The notes: generated from the sequence alone by a model not told the origin. A stretch of DNA of 64,000 nt from Marisa cornuarietis (GCA_004794655.1 SMMW01000617.1:13329501-13393500); one strand, 5' to 3'. Shown: positions 44,396 to 56,772, counted from the stretch's first letter. A program made the numbers and translations.

Positions 44396-45067
44396 GTGTT
44401 ACCAAACCTCGGCCGCCATACCTGTGTCATAAACATGGTTGTCATGGGATCATCGGCTCTAATTAACTCGTGACTTTCACGAAAGCTGTCCACACGATAT
44501 ACACACTGTGCAATCACAGGTGTACACGTCCTCGAATGAACAAAATCATCAAGAGTAATACCTCGTATAGATGAATTACTTTCTAACGCATCATCTTCTG
44601 AACTATCGACAAAATGGACGAGTGCGAGCTGCTGTTCTTCCAAAGTGCAAGAGCCAATTAATCAAGCAGGTACAAGGCGAGAACGAGACACAGTCTGCAA
44701 AAAATGCTTGAAAAGATGACAAAACTAGTCTGATACATGTCGTGAAAAGATTACTCATGAGCCATCCCCCTTTGATGAAGATTAGCATAGAAAAATTAAT
44801 GTCTCTGACAAAACCTGTGTTTTTATACCGAGGGGCTTGTAGAATGAAAGTTATAAATGCATTCTACTTTCAGTCTCAAAGCTGGTTTGTTCAAACGGCG
44901 AAAAAAGGGTGGACGAAAATAGATTCCACACAAATAAAATACTGAAAGCTTTATTTAAAATCGCATGTCTTCTTTTATTTTGTCTGATAGAAAACCTCCC
45001 TCTATCCACTTCCCAATGATGCAGTGGTGATCACCTGATCTTCCCAGAAATGTAAGAAATGTCTGGG

Positions 45068-45480
45068 GCTAGTTGCACAACACATTTCGAATTTTAACAC
45101 ATTTAGATCATAAGTGTATTTGGATAAAACAGTTTTATAAAACAATGCACAACACAAATTTAGAAGATTTTAAACTAAAATTGGTGTGAGTTAAATAAAA
45201 CTGGTTTAGCCAGATTTCCGCTCCGGCCAGCATGTAGCACAGTAAAAAAAAAAAAAATGGCGGCTTTCACGGACAGTCAGCCAAAAGAAAACTTTTCACA
45301 CTCAGTGGAAGCAAAATTACTTAATGGATTGTTTGCTCGTCAAACTATCTACTAGTATGGCAAATAAAGTCGCATGCGTGACCGATGTGGTGAGTACAGT
45401 CAGTACGTTGGGATACCAACGCCATGGAATGTAAACAGATAACCATGCCACGCACGTGCCTACTCGACCTCTACGACGAG
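45068..45480 (+). mobile_element. Possible Harbinger-type remnant
   Basis: GGGCTAGTTGCACAAC (45066-45081) resembles Harbinger/PIF termini. A following broken frame (from ATGGCGGCTTTCACGG at 45255: KLLNGLFARQT, then VVSTVSTLGYQRHGMECKQ) resembles the SANT/Myb-like protein of those elements. Evidence is thin. Confidence 0.3.
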
Positions 45481-45853
45481 ACGACTCGACCACTGCAGCA
45501 CAGTAGAAATTCTTTTGCAAAAATAAAATAAATAAATAAGATAAATAAATAAAATAATTAATGAATAAAAATCTCATGGTAACTTACCTGACTATACTGC
45601 GCTAAAATTTAGTTTGCAAGTGAAATGATTAATACATGTTGATCAATGAACAAGCGTCTCTAATAATAATTTATTTTCTTTAAATACATTACAAATACAA
45701 AACATCTTTATTGTGAACTTTTGTTTACAAAAAAGATTGAAATTTTTCTTTGTTGGAAGTTCGCATAAGCAATGAACTAAGCAACATGCAATCTCATCCC
45801 GCACACCCATACAATTACTGCACTCTTAGCCCCAATCCCTCTAGCAATAATTA

Positions 45854-45854
<1 letters not shown>

Positions 45855-45914
<60 letters not shown>
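45855..45914. repeat. (CA)n microsatellite
   Basis: 30 CA units, just downstream of a LINE fragment. Confidence 0.95.
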
Positions 45915-45916
<2 letters not shown>

Positions 45917-46110
45917 GTACATTTGTCAGTAATGTTCAAGAGTGATATTGCAGCTGATATAAAGGACTTGGCAAAACCATTCTTCTTGGCGACCAGTTGT
46001 TTCCATCTACGGCCAAAGCGTATCATTAGGAAATGGTGATGCAGTGGGTGAGGCGGGTCTGTGATAATACTGAGAGCTTTTAACCTCACGACTCTGGTGT
46101 AGAGATCACA

Positions 46111-46194
46111 GAGTGGTCTTTGTGGAAGACCAATGATCTTGCCAGCAATCTTGACCACCCGCCTCAAGCAAGTCTTATCTTTGATGGCTGGAAT
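46111..46194. repeat. 84-bp direct duplication, left copy
   Basis: GAGTGGTCTTTGTGGAAGAC... to ...GATGGCTGGAAT, repeated at 46495-46578 with three or so changes. Both copies are LINE sequence. Confidence 0.88.
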
Positions 46195-46494
46195 TCTTGT
46201 TGTCATGGTGACATGTGCTTGCTGTCGCGCCACCACTCGCCTGCATGTGATGATGATGATGATGTCCATTTTTAATGCGCATGTATCCATTCAGAAGAAT
46301 GCTCATTGCGCAGCAGAAACAACAACAAAAAAAGCACTGTTCAAGAATGTCGCTTTACTTTTACAGGAAATCGAAGCCTTGTTCCTAATATTTCTAGTGT
46401 TGGTTTCTGCACTGTGCTGACTACTTAATAATAATAATAATAACGCCCAGCATCACGACCAAGATAGATCGATTTCTCTGCGCAGACCAATAAT
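46195..46494 (+). repeat. Dispersed repeat, copy 2, inserted in LINE
   Basis: 300 bases homologous to 43847-44222, lying exactly between the two 84-bp duplications. Confidence 0.85.
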
Positions 46495-46578
46495 GAGTGG
46501 TCTTTGTAGAAGACCAATGATCTTGCCACCAATCTTGACCACCCGCCTCAAGCAAGTCTTATCTTTGATGGCTGGAAT
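46495..46578. repeat. 84-bp direct duplication, right copy
   Basis: See 46111-46194. Confidence 0.88.
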
Positions 46579-46640
46579 CGCGGTGACCTACGCTTTTGTC
46601 AGCAACCTTTGCAATGTTTGTTGGTCAGCAATCTGTAAAT

Positions 46641-47591
46641 AGAGCGGCAGACACGTAATCCAAACCGCTAAAACAGTTCTCTCTGCCTCTTTTATTTTTT
46701 TTTTATTATCTATCAACATTCAAGATCTTATTCGAAGCTGTCTCTGATGGCCGTGGTCATCGCTTTATAAACTCATTTAGCCAGTTAAGAACAGCTCCAA
46801 GCTTTTTAAAATGTAACCACAAAATCTTTCTTAAAAGGAATCTCAAATGCCCGTGCAACATTTTTAAACGTCTTAGAAGCAATTTCCTTATATTTAGCTT
46901 CTACAAAACGGTTTAAGGATTAGATTGTTGTGCAGTTGAAGCCTGGGCTCAGTCTGAGTACAAGCTCTCTACTTTTTTTTGTCCAGCTGTGCTTCCTGCT
47001 CTCTTCCTTAAAAAGAAGGAGACACCTACAGACTGCATACAATCAGTTTGGAGATAATCCATTCATTTTTTCTATCTGCGATCGGCGGGTGGAGATGGCG
47101 TGCCATGGTGGTCTTAGATGAGAAGGACCCGAGAATTGTCCGAGTCACGGAGCTCGTTAGCAAACCGTCGGGAGAAAGCAGACCTTAGAGAGCTCTGTGT
47201 TCTCTGTGTACCACCTTCACCTACGTCGACGCATTGTTACACAAACACTCAGTGGCTGATTGACTGAGCCACTCACTTCCTCACTGACTCCTTTATTGCC
47301 TCACTCCACTTACTTCCTTTATGACTCATCTGCTGCATGCCTGCCTCCCTCCTTCCATCACTCACTCACCCACTCACTCACAATTGAACTAAGCATGTAG
47401 TCATATTTGTGAGCAGCCTCGGTCGTTTTTAAATTAATTTCTGGCATGACAATGTGAGAACAGAAGTTTTTAAAAGCAAAACTAATATTAATACTCAGAA
47501 AGAACATGTTAAGCTTTTATCAAAACGTATATAGCATAGTTTATAAAAATTGCACACGTTTTCTCTCTATGTCTTGATATCACTCTCTCAA

Positions 47592-47669
<78 letters not shown>

Positions 47670-47922
47670 ACACACACATTCTTCTTCCGCGTCATCAAGT
47701 CCTCACTGGGATCAAGCCAGACCTGTAACGCTCCACCATGCGCGATGAAGGGAAAGAATGGATCCGTGATAGTTCTTGTCCTCGGGATTCATTAATATGC
47801 AGGGTAGGCAAGCCAAGCTATCGATTCACACCTGTCGAAATGCAGATGACTGATCGACCGCACTTCAAACGCCGGTGATGTTTCGATCTTTCTTTGGCCG
47901 CACCGTTCACGTGTCCAACCAG
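46641..47922. other. No firm gene
   Basis: 47085-47190 has coding-like texture (VVLDEKDPRIVRVTELVSK on the plus strand, then a TAG). I cannot assign it. A compound (CT)n(CA)n microsatellite occupies 47591-47678. Confidence 0.35.
47591..47678. repeat. (CT)n(CA)n microsatellite
   Basis: About 12 CT units followed by about 30 CA units with one TACA interruption. Confidence 0.95.
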
Positions 47923-48108
47923 TCACGTGACTTGGAAGCTGCAGAAGGAGCCTCAAGCCACTGGTTCCTCGGTCTGCAGGGTCAAAACCCTCGGGGGACT
48001 TCGCTTGGGTAAAGTCCTAAAGAAAGTCCAGCATCATGACAGTGTCACCATTAAGATGGCTTCACCTTCTCAGCGTAGTCTTGTCTTTCAGCTTTGGCAG
48101 CAGCACAC
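47923..48108 (+). CDS. Unrecognised modular extracellular protein, exon a
   Basis: A 186-base exon after a pyrimidine-rich acceptor (CCAACCAG) and before consensus donor GTAAGT; it starts and ends in phase 2. It encodes HVTWKLQKEPQATGSSVC, then VLKKVQHHDSVTIKMAS and RSLVFQLWQQ. This parallels the later exons at 54045 and 54714 (VTWEL..., NFHLEFADLRSLAWQLKGT), so I place it in the same gene as the first half of an earlier module. No signal peptide or start lies in this exon; the gene must begin further left. One exon (phase 2 to phase 1) between this and the next appears to be missing from my reconstruction. Confidence 0.55.
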
Positions 48109-48156
48109 GTAAGTACCGCTCGTCTTGAACCGTTGAAGAATTATGCAAGAATTCTC

Positions 48157-48158
<2 letters not shown>

Positions 48159-48222
<64 letters not shown>
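48159..48222. repeat. (CA)n microsatellite
   Basis: About 32 CA units, 50 bases after the exon a donor. Confidence 0.95.
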
Positions 48223-48226
<4 letters not shown>

Positions 48227-49224
48227 TCAAACAACTTCAAACACACATATTGATGAACTTTAACTCCTAAATATTTGAAGGATCTTTGCGAACTTTCTTG
48301 AGGACGTATTTGGATTTTTCGAGGTCATTAGAATAAAATTAGTAACATGTGCAAGAGGTTTTTGTTCCTAAATAACAAAACAGCAATGGTCGTATCTGAC
48401 AGTATAAAAAGTATGCTAAGCACTTGGATGGATGCCATTTTATCACTCGTCAGGTCCCTCTTATTCTGCTATTTCCGCAGTATTTGAGTTTTGATATTTT
48501 TTATTTCCTTTTAGCTTATGTTCAGGTCATTCTGAAAACTTACTTCTAGCCAGCAAGAAAAACGTCATATAGATTATGTGAAATATTGTCTGAATGAATC
48601 CTATTCATTTTTCTTGGGGAGAGAGCAGGCGATGGGTAAGATAACGATAGCTTGTGTAAATCAAACGGTAATTTTCACACGACGTGACAACAGTTCAACA
48701 ATTTACAGTTGAAAAGCTGATATTTTCCTGAAGTGTGTTTTAAATCTCAGACCGAAATGAAAATTCAGTATCATGCCAGTTATTTGTTATCCTTTTGAAG
48801 TTTTTAGCTAAGGTGAGCGACAGAAGCCATTTTCCGAAATGTTACTTTCCACGAGACTGAAGTGGGGCTTTTAAATGAATTATCGTTATAACACTGAGAC
48901 CTGGTTGGGATTGGATAAGATCGCACTTTAAGACAAGAAATAGATAACTGCACTCAACACTCAAAAGATTTGACAATGTCGCCGACAGTGTGGAGCTGGT
49001 ATGGTTTTAAATGAATTTCTTAAAGCCTCTTCTCCAAAATTAATAAGTATATTAACCTCGTTGTTTAACTTTGTTTTAAAGTGTGGTAAAATCCTAGAAG
49101 CCTGGTCAGTTGGCATGATCTAATCCACTGTATAAGGGTAGAGGTGATACTTTGAATGTTGATAATTAAAGAGGTATAACTATCTTGAGTTGCATTTAGT
49201 ATTTCTTACACAAGGTTATATAGC
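48223..49224. other. AT-rich intronic-looking sequence
   Basis: Nothing is recognised; no exon of the expected phase stands out. Confidence 0.4.
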
Positions 49225-51365
49225 TTTTTGGAAGTCAACAACCTACTAGGGCAAGAAAAAGCAGGCTTCAGAAAGAATAATTCCACTGTCGACCATATTT
49301 TTGCATTGCACTGTCTAACTGATATTCATTTAAAGCACAAGAATAGGCTACTGTGTACTTTCATTGATTACAGAAAGGCCTTTGACAATGTGTAAAGCCA
49401 TATACTGTGGGAAAAACTGATAAGCCATGGTATATGTTGTAAATTGTTAAATGTAATAAAAGATATTTACCATAAGGCAAAGTCCTGTGTTAAAACTCAG
49501 AATGGATTATCCTCCTTCTTCACCTGCAATGTTTGAGCGCGACAGGGAGAAAACTTGTTGCCTGTACTCTTTTCACTGTTTTTTAAATGATTTAAAGGAA
49601 TTTATTTCTCAGTATGTTGATGGACTGGTACTGCCTCAAACCCTTGCAAATGAATGTGATTTTTGCAGTGTTGGTCATTATCTTTATTTATTTCTGCTTT
49701 TGTATGCTAATAATACTGTTAGATTTGCCAGTGATATGCAGAAAGCACTAGATGCTTTTAAATGTTTATTGCAAAAAAAATGGTCTTCAACTAAATACTC
49801 AAAAACGCAAACTGTGATCTTCTCACGTGGAAAGGCTAGAAAAGTTCCACATCTTTCTTTCAATGGAAAGACAATTGTAGTGGTATGGGAGTATAAGTAC
49901 CTAGGAACAGCTTTTAATTATAATAATCAATCTAATGAAGCTATAAAATTACATTTCAAACTGGCAAACAAAACTATCTTTCACTGATAAAGAGATGTAG
50001 AAAAACTTGAATTGCCTCTAGACACTCAAATTAATCTCGTTGATAACTGTATAAAACCTCATTTGCAGTATGGAAGTGAAATCTGGGCTTTTGAATCTCT
50101 TGATATTTGTGATAGGATGCAACTGAGATGTCTGAAAATGATGTTAAATGTTAAAACTAGCGCACCAATATGTATGGTGATGGATGAACTGGGCATTTTT
50201 CCTGTGTCAGGTTTTGCAAAATGTAGGTTACTGTGCCTTTGGTAGAGGTTATATATGGAACATTACTCTGGAACTCAAAAATGATATGTTCTCCTGTTCC
50301 ACTTGTGCAACTTTCTATTTGACAGCCCAGTATGTAAACTATCCTCGTTTAGGTATGCATGCTCATTGTTCGATGCCCTAGGTTTTTCCTTCATCTGGAA
50401 ATTTAGCGGTAGTTTTTCTCCCTGTCATTTTAAAAATACTGTAATGCAACGCCTAAAGGATCAATTTATTCAGAAATGGAAACAAGACATCATATTCACA
50501 AATAAGATCTGCACCACGTACAGTATGTCTAAAGAATATTTTGGTTTTGAGAATTACTTAATCCATACGGTTCGCAGCAGCAAATGCCCGGGTTGGAAAT
50601 TTCGACCGGCAGTTTTGAAAATTTATATTTATCAACCTACAGTAAAGACAAACATCTGTGATACACCGTTTTAAAGAGCATTTTTAAAACATTAGCTTGG
50701 TGTAAATTTTAAGATACATAGGTTTTGTCTTCTAGTTCTAAAATCAAATGAAAGATGGTGTCTGTGTGCAGTTTAGAACCGGTTCATGCGGTGTCGCTCA
50801 GTTTCAAAGTTAACCAAAAAAAAAAAAAATTATTTACACAATATATGCAAACATAAAGGGTCAAACAAACATATATTTTATTAGAACCCTCTTAGATCAA
50901 ATTTAATAAAATTTAGGTTAAGAAGCCATAAATTCCCTATTCAGCAATTAAGATATAGTGATATACCGAGATATTTAAGAACATGTCCTCTGTGTAATCT
51001 AGAGGAGGTAGGTGATGAATTTCATTATATGTTTGTGTGTACTCACCCTTTGTTAACTGTTTCACGGAAAGCCCTGCTTCCAGTGTATTTTGTGCTTCAT
51101 CCAAGTGAATTTAAATTTCACCAGCCGATGAATATGAAATCCAAAAGTATACTTGTTAACTTAAGCAAATTTATTCAAACTGCATTATCACTATTTAAGT
51201 AATCCCTATGTATATATATCTAGTTTTAGTATCGTGTATTCGTCTATATATTTTGCTGTATTGCCACCATCTGTTGTGAGATTGTTATAGTGTGATTATC
51301 ATATGATTTTATGGCTAAAATGCCTCCAAGGCTTAAAGCCAATCAATAAAATGTTTCAAATATTT
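49225..51365 (+). mobile_element. Degenerate LINE, 5'-truncated
   Basis: Same general group as the full-length element. EKAGFRKNNSTVDHIFALHCL, TFIDYRKAFDNV (motif A), ARQGENLLPVLFSLF (degenerate motif B), LYANNTVRFAS (motif C with DD lost), KYLGTAF, DQFIQKW, and the C-terminal CPLCNLEEVGDEFHYMFVC zinc motif near 51000. The 3' end GGCTTAAAGCC-AATCAATAAAATG is again a small hairpin plus AATAAA. Many stops. It lies in a presumed intron, sense to the modular gene. Confidence 0.82.
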
Positions 51366-51722
51366 TAAAATAAAAGACGCAAAAAAGGGAGAATAAAAAT
51401 CCCATAATGCTCTGTCTTGGAGCGCGAGAACATTTTTGTGGACGTCGGCACACATTTAATAATATCATTACGAGCAGGTATTCTGAGATTGTTTGCATAA
51501 TCACCAATAAACAATCAATTCCTCCCGCACACCCTTAATCCACCCCTATAATGCGCAATAGATAATAGATGACAGATAAATAAATAATGGTCATGGTATT
51601 CTACCAGGTACGTTCAAGAACATGACTGCTAGTTTATTCTAAGAAGACAAGAAAATCCTCGAGAAATCTCCGTCTATGACAAAAATTCTTGCTCATTATT
51701 TTTTTTTTTTCGTCCTCTTAAG

Positions 51723-51880
51723 GGTGTACGCTGTATCCATCGGGCTCTTTGACCATACGAGGCACTATTCCAGACACACTGCTGCCAAGGGACACACTTC
51801 TCTTTGACTTTCATCTAGCTTTCAACGTCTCCTCCTATACGACCTCTGTCCACCTTGATATCACAGGAGAAGCTCTGCAA
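51723..51880 (+). CDS. Unrecognised modular extracellular protein, exon b
   Basis: 158 bases after a T-rich tract and CTTAAG, starting in phase 1 and ending CTG CAA before donor GTAAGA in phase 0. It encodes LYPSGSLTIRGTIPDTLLP then RDTLLFDFHLAFNVSSYT and HLDITGEAL. The IPDTLLPRDTLLFDFHLAFN part aligns with PVPLMGEYFVLMKLAFED of exon e, supporting a repeated module with alternating beta strands. One potential N-glycosylation site (NVS). Its phase 0 end fits exon c. Confidence 0.55.
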
Positions 51881-51929
51881 GTAAGAACGGATCACCTGGG
51901 AATGAAACTGCAGTTGAAAACGAATGGCG

Positions 51930-52076
51930 AAAGAGCGAAAAAAAGAAAGGGCGAAAGAAAGAAGGAAGGAAAGAAAGAAAGAAAGAAAGAAAGGGCGAAA
52001 GAAAGAAAAGGCGAAAGAAAGAAAGAAAGAAAGAAAGGGCGAAAGAAAGAAAAGGCGAAAGAAAGAAAGAAAGAAA
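51930..52076. repeat. (GAAA)n/GGCGAAAGAAA array
   Basis: GAAA repeats with a recurrent AAAGGGCGAAAG variant spaced every 30-60 bases. Confidence 0.9.
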
Positions 52077-52728
52077 CTGTAATTCAGGATCCAATCAAGA
52101 CATGAGGGAAGAAAGAAAAAGGATAAAAGAAAGACAGAAAGAATTAATGAAAGTTATTTTAATCTTCACATAGAATTGAATTGTGCTCTAGCAAATGTAA
52201 TTACTTCTTACAAACTACCTCAATAAGAAAGAGGAACAGATTTTATAAATCCGGACAAAGGGAAACTCCAGTAGTCCAATACCAGGAAAGAGAACCCCAG
52301 CAGATGGTAATTCATCACATGGGTCATGTTCCGCGATACATCATCGCAAGGTGAAGCAGATAAGAACTGTCAACCCTCACCATACATTTTCTAGCTAATG
52401 GCGTGGACTGAAAGGCTGTAGGATACAGCTGCCCGTGGACAGGCAGGTAACCAGATGTAGGTTACGGTCTTTGACCCAGAAACACGGAAAATTCAACTGA
52501 AAATTGCAGGGAAAGAGAAAGTTCAACACTGGAACATATATAAGATTCAAGCTTTGAAGACTTAAATTCTTTACTCTTTAGCCGACCTCAAGGGTCACTG
52601 AGAATATAATAATATGAGAATATAGTAAGAATTACATGAACAGTACAATCCTATATCAAGTATTTATAATAATTCTGTCTCTGTGTGTATCTACCTATCA
52701 AAGTTTACTTCTCTCTTCCACTTTCAAC

Positions 52729-52732
<4 letters not shown>

Positions 52733-52800
<68 letters not shown>
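52733..52800. repeat. (CG)n(CA)n microsatellite
   Basis: Short CG run then about 30 CA units; another CA array lies at 52906-52946. Confidence 0.95.
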
Positions 52801-52801
<1 letters not shown>

Positions 52802-52904
52802 CACTCAACCTATACTGTTTGATGTGATGTCACAATAGGGCAAGGAAATTCACCGTGGGGATGAAGAATATAAAACGATAGCTCTATTAAAAAGTAAAAC
52901 AACT

Positions 52905-52905
<1 letters not shown>

Positions 52906-52946
<41 letters not shown>
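52906..52946. repeat. (CA)n microsatellite
   Basis: About 20 CA units. Confidence 0.95.
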
Positions 52947-52948
<2 letters not shown>

Positions 52949-53380
52949 AAAGAAACCAAAACTTACTTTCGAATGCAATGATGTGTCTCTAACGGCACTG
53001 ATATTGTTGCAAACCCACCATTTTCCCTCCCTCTTTCGGTCTTTCTCTTTGTACTGATCTCTCCACACAGAAGGCTGGAGCGATACGTCTTGCTGTGACG
53101 TTACTTCCGGTGTTTCGGTGCAGCTGTTTTCTGGCACTGTCGGCCAGCAGCAGGCAGCCTCACCTCGCCAGATGGACTTGCCTGAACACGACTCAGCTAA
53201 AGCATTACTGTCTCTTGATGTTCTTCTCGATTGTGCTTGGATTATGGCGGCTGTGTGTTCGCTTAATCTATTTTGCCACGCACACCGTCAGTGAGAATAA
53301 AGATATTGGACACTCTCAACGGCCATTTTGATGCAGGGTATTGTCTGACACTGGGTTATGAGTAGGAAACGAAGATGGCG

Positions 53381-53507
<127 letters not shown>

Positions 53508-54044
53508 CTCAAACTCGACTGCCCATTGCTGTCAATATCTCAAGGCGAAGTCTTTTTTTTAACACAGATTCACGCACACAAAAGTTGCCCTTGCACTTAG
53601 TCACACGCATGCACGCACACACACACATACATATTATTGGCTTCATTATGTATCTAATTACTGCAATAAGCTAATTATCATGACGAGCAGAATGCTGAGG
53701 TATGATGAATATACACTTTTAGGGACAGTCTTCTCTCTCTCTCTCTCTTTCTCTCTCGTCTCTCCACTCTGGACTGAACATAAACAGCTATAGAGAGTCC
53801 ACGACACCTTGATATAAAAGGATATAGTCTTAACATTTTCATTAGGGTTGTAACCATTGTTGCTTGAGAAATGCAATGCAGAGCCGAAAACAAATGTGAG
53901 AATTATATAGCTACAAGTATTTTTCCTTCATTTGGGTGAGTATATAAAGTGAAAAGTAATTAAAAGCACGCATCTCTTTCCTCCATTGTTTTGCATATCT
54001 GTTTCCGTTCGTTGGTGTAATCAAATTCACTTACGGGATTTCAG

Positions 54045-54131
54045 TTTTCGTCGAACACGTCTGTCGATGACGTCACATGGGAGCTTACTTCCGGGAGGAA
54101 TGAGACGTACAACCGCAACAGCACGGAGATC
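54045..54131 (+). CDS. Unrecognised modular extracellular protein, exon c
   Basis: 29 codons, phase 0 to phase 0, between GGGATTTCAG and donor GTGAGT. It encodes FSSNTSVDDVTWELTSGRN followed by a stretch with three N-glycosylation sequons (NTS, NET, NST), marking the protein as extracellular. DVTWEL parallels HVTWKL of exon a, starting the second copy of the module. It joins without frame loss to exon d. Confidence 0.68.
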
Positions 54132-54298
54132 GTGAGTGTCTTTGGTGACAGTTGGAGGGGGAAGAGGGTAGGATGGTAACTGGTGTAGTTTGGACACCGT
54201 GGTAGCAGACATTACAGAATTTTTAGTCGCACTTGATGAAACGAAAATAAATGTGTGGTGTTTTCTATATTTCGATACTGTGATCGCTATCGTTACAA

Positions 54299-54530
54299 AG
54301 TAAGGTTGACCTGCTTTCTCAATATCAGAAAAATGCAAGGATCAAGGCCGAAAAAAGACAAAAAATATCCCGTAAAGTTGATCTGCTTTTTAGGACAGTA
54401 TCAGGAAAAGACAAAGATGAAGACCGAAAAAAGACAAAAGAACCCCGTTAAGTTGATCTACTTTCGAGGGCAGTATCAGGAAAAGGCAAGGATGAAGGCC
54501 AAAAAAAAAAAAATAGACAAAAAATAACTT
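54299..54530. repeat. ~74-bp minisatellite, three copies
   Basis: Three units of GTAAAGTTGATCTGCTTT...CAGTATCAGGAAAA...GACCGAAAAAAGAC in the intron between exons c and d. Confidence 0.9.
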
Positions 54531-54713
54531 CGGGCAGAATGGATGAATGAAGGAAGTAAAATGAATAAAATGTAGGCCAGTGTGATACAACACGAAAAGA
54601 GGGTGAGGGAGTGAGGAAGGGGAGAGAGAGAGATCCACATGTCGGAAACTTAAATATGAGCTAAGCACAAACCATTTAACATTTTGCTTTAATGTCCCCG
54701 CCCACATTCGCAG

Positions 54714-54819
54714 GTTTTCTCGGAAAGCCTCTCATACATCGACAACTTTCACCTAGAGTTTGCCGATCTCCGCAGTCTGGCCTGGCAACTGAAGGGGACG
54801 ATGTCTTTGATTGTGACAG
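54714..54819 (+). CDS. Unrecognised modular extracellular protein, exon d
   Basis: 106 bases after ATTCGCAG, phase 0 start, phase 1 end (ACAG before GTAACA). It encodes VFSESLSYIDNFHLEFADL and RSLAWQLKGTMSLIVT, again with alternating hydrophobic residues as in a beta sandwich. RSLAWQL matches RSLVFQL of exon a. The trailing G combines with AC of exon e to give aspartate. Confidence 0.72.
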
Positions 54820-54920
54820 GTAACACATCAGGAGCATCTTCTCCTCTTGATTTAATGGACTAGTTGTTCGCAACATTTTGTTGGCAATGATTCGGTTAAG
54901 ATCCGCGTAAGATACTATTC

Positions 54921-54990
<70 letters not shown>
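54921..54990. repeat. (CA)n microsatellite
   Basis: About 35 CA units in the intron after exon d. Confidence 0.95.
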
Positions 54991-54993
<3 letters not shown>

Positions 54994-55119
54994 GGGAAGA
55001 ATTCCCCACAGTTCCATTTTCGAAATTTACGCCTAGAAACATCACCATGCACAGAAAATGGTCTGGAGACCGTGACTCTGTGAAGGCGTCAACTAATGGA
55101 AAGTATGTTAATTAGCCAT

Positions 55120-55280
55120 ATCGTGGCGCCACTAGTTTGGCTTTTTCAGTGCATGAGGATGTTTGTAGAAAAGTATCTCGAGAAAGAAATAGGGGCTATT
55201 CACCCTGATCTGGGGAAATAGTGTATTGCACTGAGCTTTACCCAATCATTAGAAAAGTATTTGCATCCCGGTAGTCCTTT
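55120..55280 (+). repeat. Unclassified dispersed repeat, copy 2
   Basis: See 39700-39855. Confidence 0.55.
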
Positions 55281-55414
55281 AAAGACCTAGCAGATTGCAT
55301 TTTTCTTAATGTGTGCTGAGTTCAAAACGATTTTATGACTCCAAATATTCTTTGTAAGCACTTCTCCCGCACCTCTTTCCGTTTTAGAGTTACAAGCAGC
55401 AACAGACATCGTCT

Positions 55415-55416
<2 letters not shown>

Positions 55417-55484
<68 letters not shown>
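55417..55484. repeat. (CA)n microsatellite
   Basis: About 33 CA units with one CGCA interruption. Confidence 0.95.
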
Positions 55485-55965
55485 GGCCATAGGTGAACGG
55501 TCATGAATGTCCACAAGTGTATGGTGTAAGCTCTCCAACTGATTGAAATTTTCAAAAGGGAGGTGTATCCGAACTTCTTGGTAAGTCAGGGTTTTTAAAG
55601 GACCTGAGATAATCGGTTACAGGAAATTTATTGACAAGATTCCACTTGATCTATAAAATTTTGTTAGCCTTTAATCTTCAAATGCAGCCAAAAAAGGAAA
55701 TAGAGCTGGTGACTGAGTGAGAGAAAAATGGATGAGTGAAGGACAGAACGTCTTCAGTGTGTAAGTGTGGTGTGTATACGTGTTCACAAAGCGACAAACG
55801 TTTCGCCCCATCACATTTTCTCGTTTATCAAATCTCACAAAACTTAGGCAGTTATAATGTGGTGAATGTCCGCTCCATATAAACTCGTCTCCTCCCCCCC
55901 CCCCCAACCGTTCACAACACCCTCGAGAATGTTTGGTCTCAGCCTGTCACGCTTCTGTTTCGTAG

Positions 55966-56198
55966 ACTCAGCAGGAGCCGGAGACTTGGTCAGAACCACC
56001 GCGTCCTTCCAAGAAGTCCACCCGGATAACAGTACCTGCTCCTGGAGAATAGGGTCACAGTACTTCTACCTGACCCCGCCAGAAATTTCCGTCGTCAACG
56101 AAACGGGAATGCCTGTGCCGCTGATGGGAGAATATTTTGTTTTAATGAAGCTGGCCTTTGAGGACCCACAGCAACATCTGTCAGAAAGCACGATAGAG
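55966..56198 (+). CDS. Unrecognised modular extracellular protein, exon e
   Basis: 233 bases, phase 1 to phase 0, between TTTCGTAG and donor GTTAGT. It encodes SAGAGDLVRTTASFQEVHP, NSTCSWRIGSQYFYL, PPEISVVNETGMPVPLMGEY and FVLMKLAFEDPQQHL. Two N-glycosylation sequons (NST, NET). The segment around PLMGEYFVLMKLAFED aligns with exon b. DUF11- or integrin-alpha-like beta-sandwich folds would fit the pattern, but this is inference. Confidence 0.75.
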
Positions 56199-56695
56199 GT
56201 TAGTCCTGCCTTCTCCAATTCAATTTTTTTTATTGTTAGAAAGCACGATTGATAGACGTTAGTACCTCCTCCACTTCCGTTTCTTTCTTTCTTTCTTTCT
56301 TTTGTTCGTTCGTTCAGTTCGTTCAGTTCGTTAGGAAATTGTGCTTTCGTATACTTTCCAAAATCTGTCAACAGGAGCTAAATACATAACTTTTCGACTG
56401 AAATAAAACAAGAGTTTTTCCCGATAAATACTGTTGAAAAGAGAAATGACCGTAATTTCAGAATCTGTCACAGATGGCAGAAAAGACGTGAGCTTTTCTT
56501 TTCATTTGAAATGCACTTTAAGATGTAATTTTAAACTCAAAAATCTTGACATTTTAAGCTACTTCATAAAGCAGTCTTATTTTTTTATCAACTAAAAAAT
56601 ATTGTAAACAGTTCAAGGAGGAAAGCTCACCTGATCACCGTGGCAGGGGTGTGAATAATGATGATTTTTTTTCTATTTCTGTTATTGAAGATGGA

Positions 56696-56716
56696 TGTGT
56701 GCGTGCGTGCGTGCGT

Positions 56717-56772
<56 letters not shown>

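Larger units (their letters stand above)
45930..46640 (-). mobile_element. LINE 3'-end fragment (CR1/Rex-like), interrupted
   Basis: The minus strand encodes CLRRVVKIAGKIIGLPQRP, LYTRVVRLKAL, DPPHPLHHHF and AKKNGFAKSFISAAISLLN, the conserved C-terminal motif of CR1/Rex-like reverse transcriptases. The frame resumes beyond a 300-bp inserted repeat (46195-46494) with an 84-base overlap. Confidence 0.75.

Noticed and set aside
51749..52105. Lys/Glu-rich extension of exon b into the GAAA array
   Set aside because: The extended frame reads through a good GTAAGA donor into a microsatellite.
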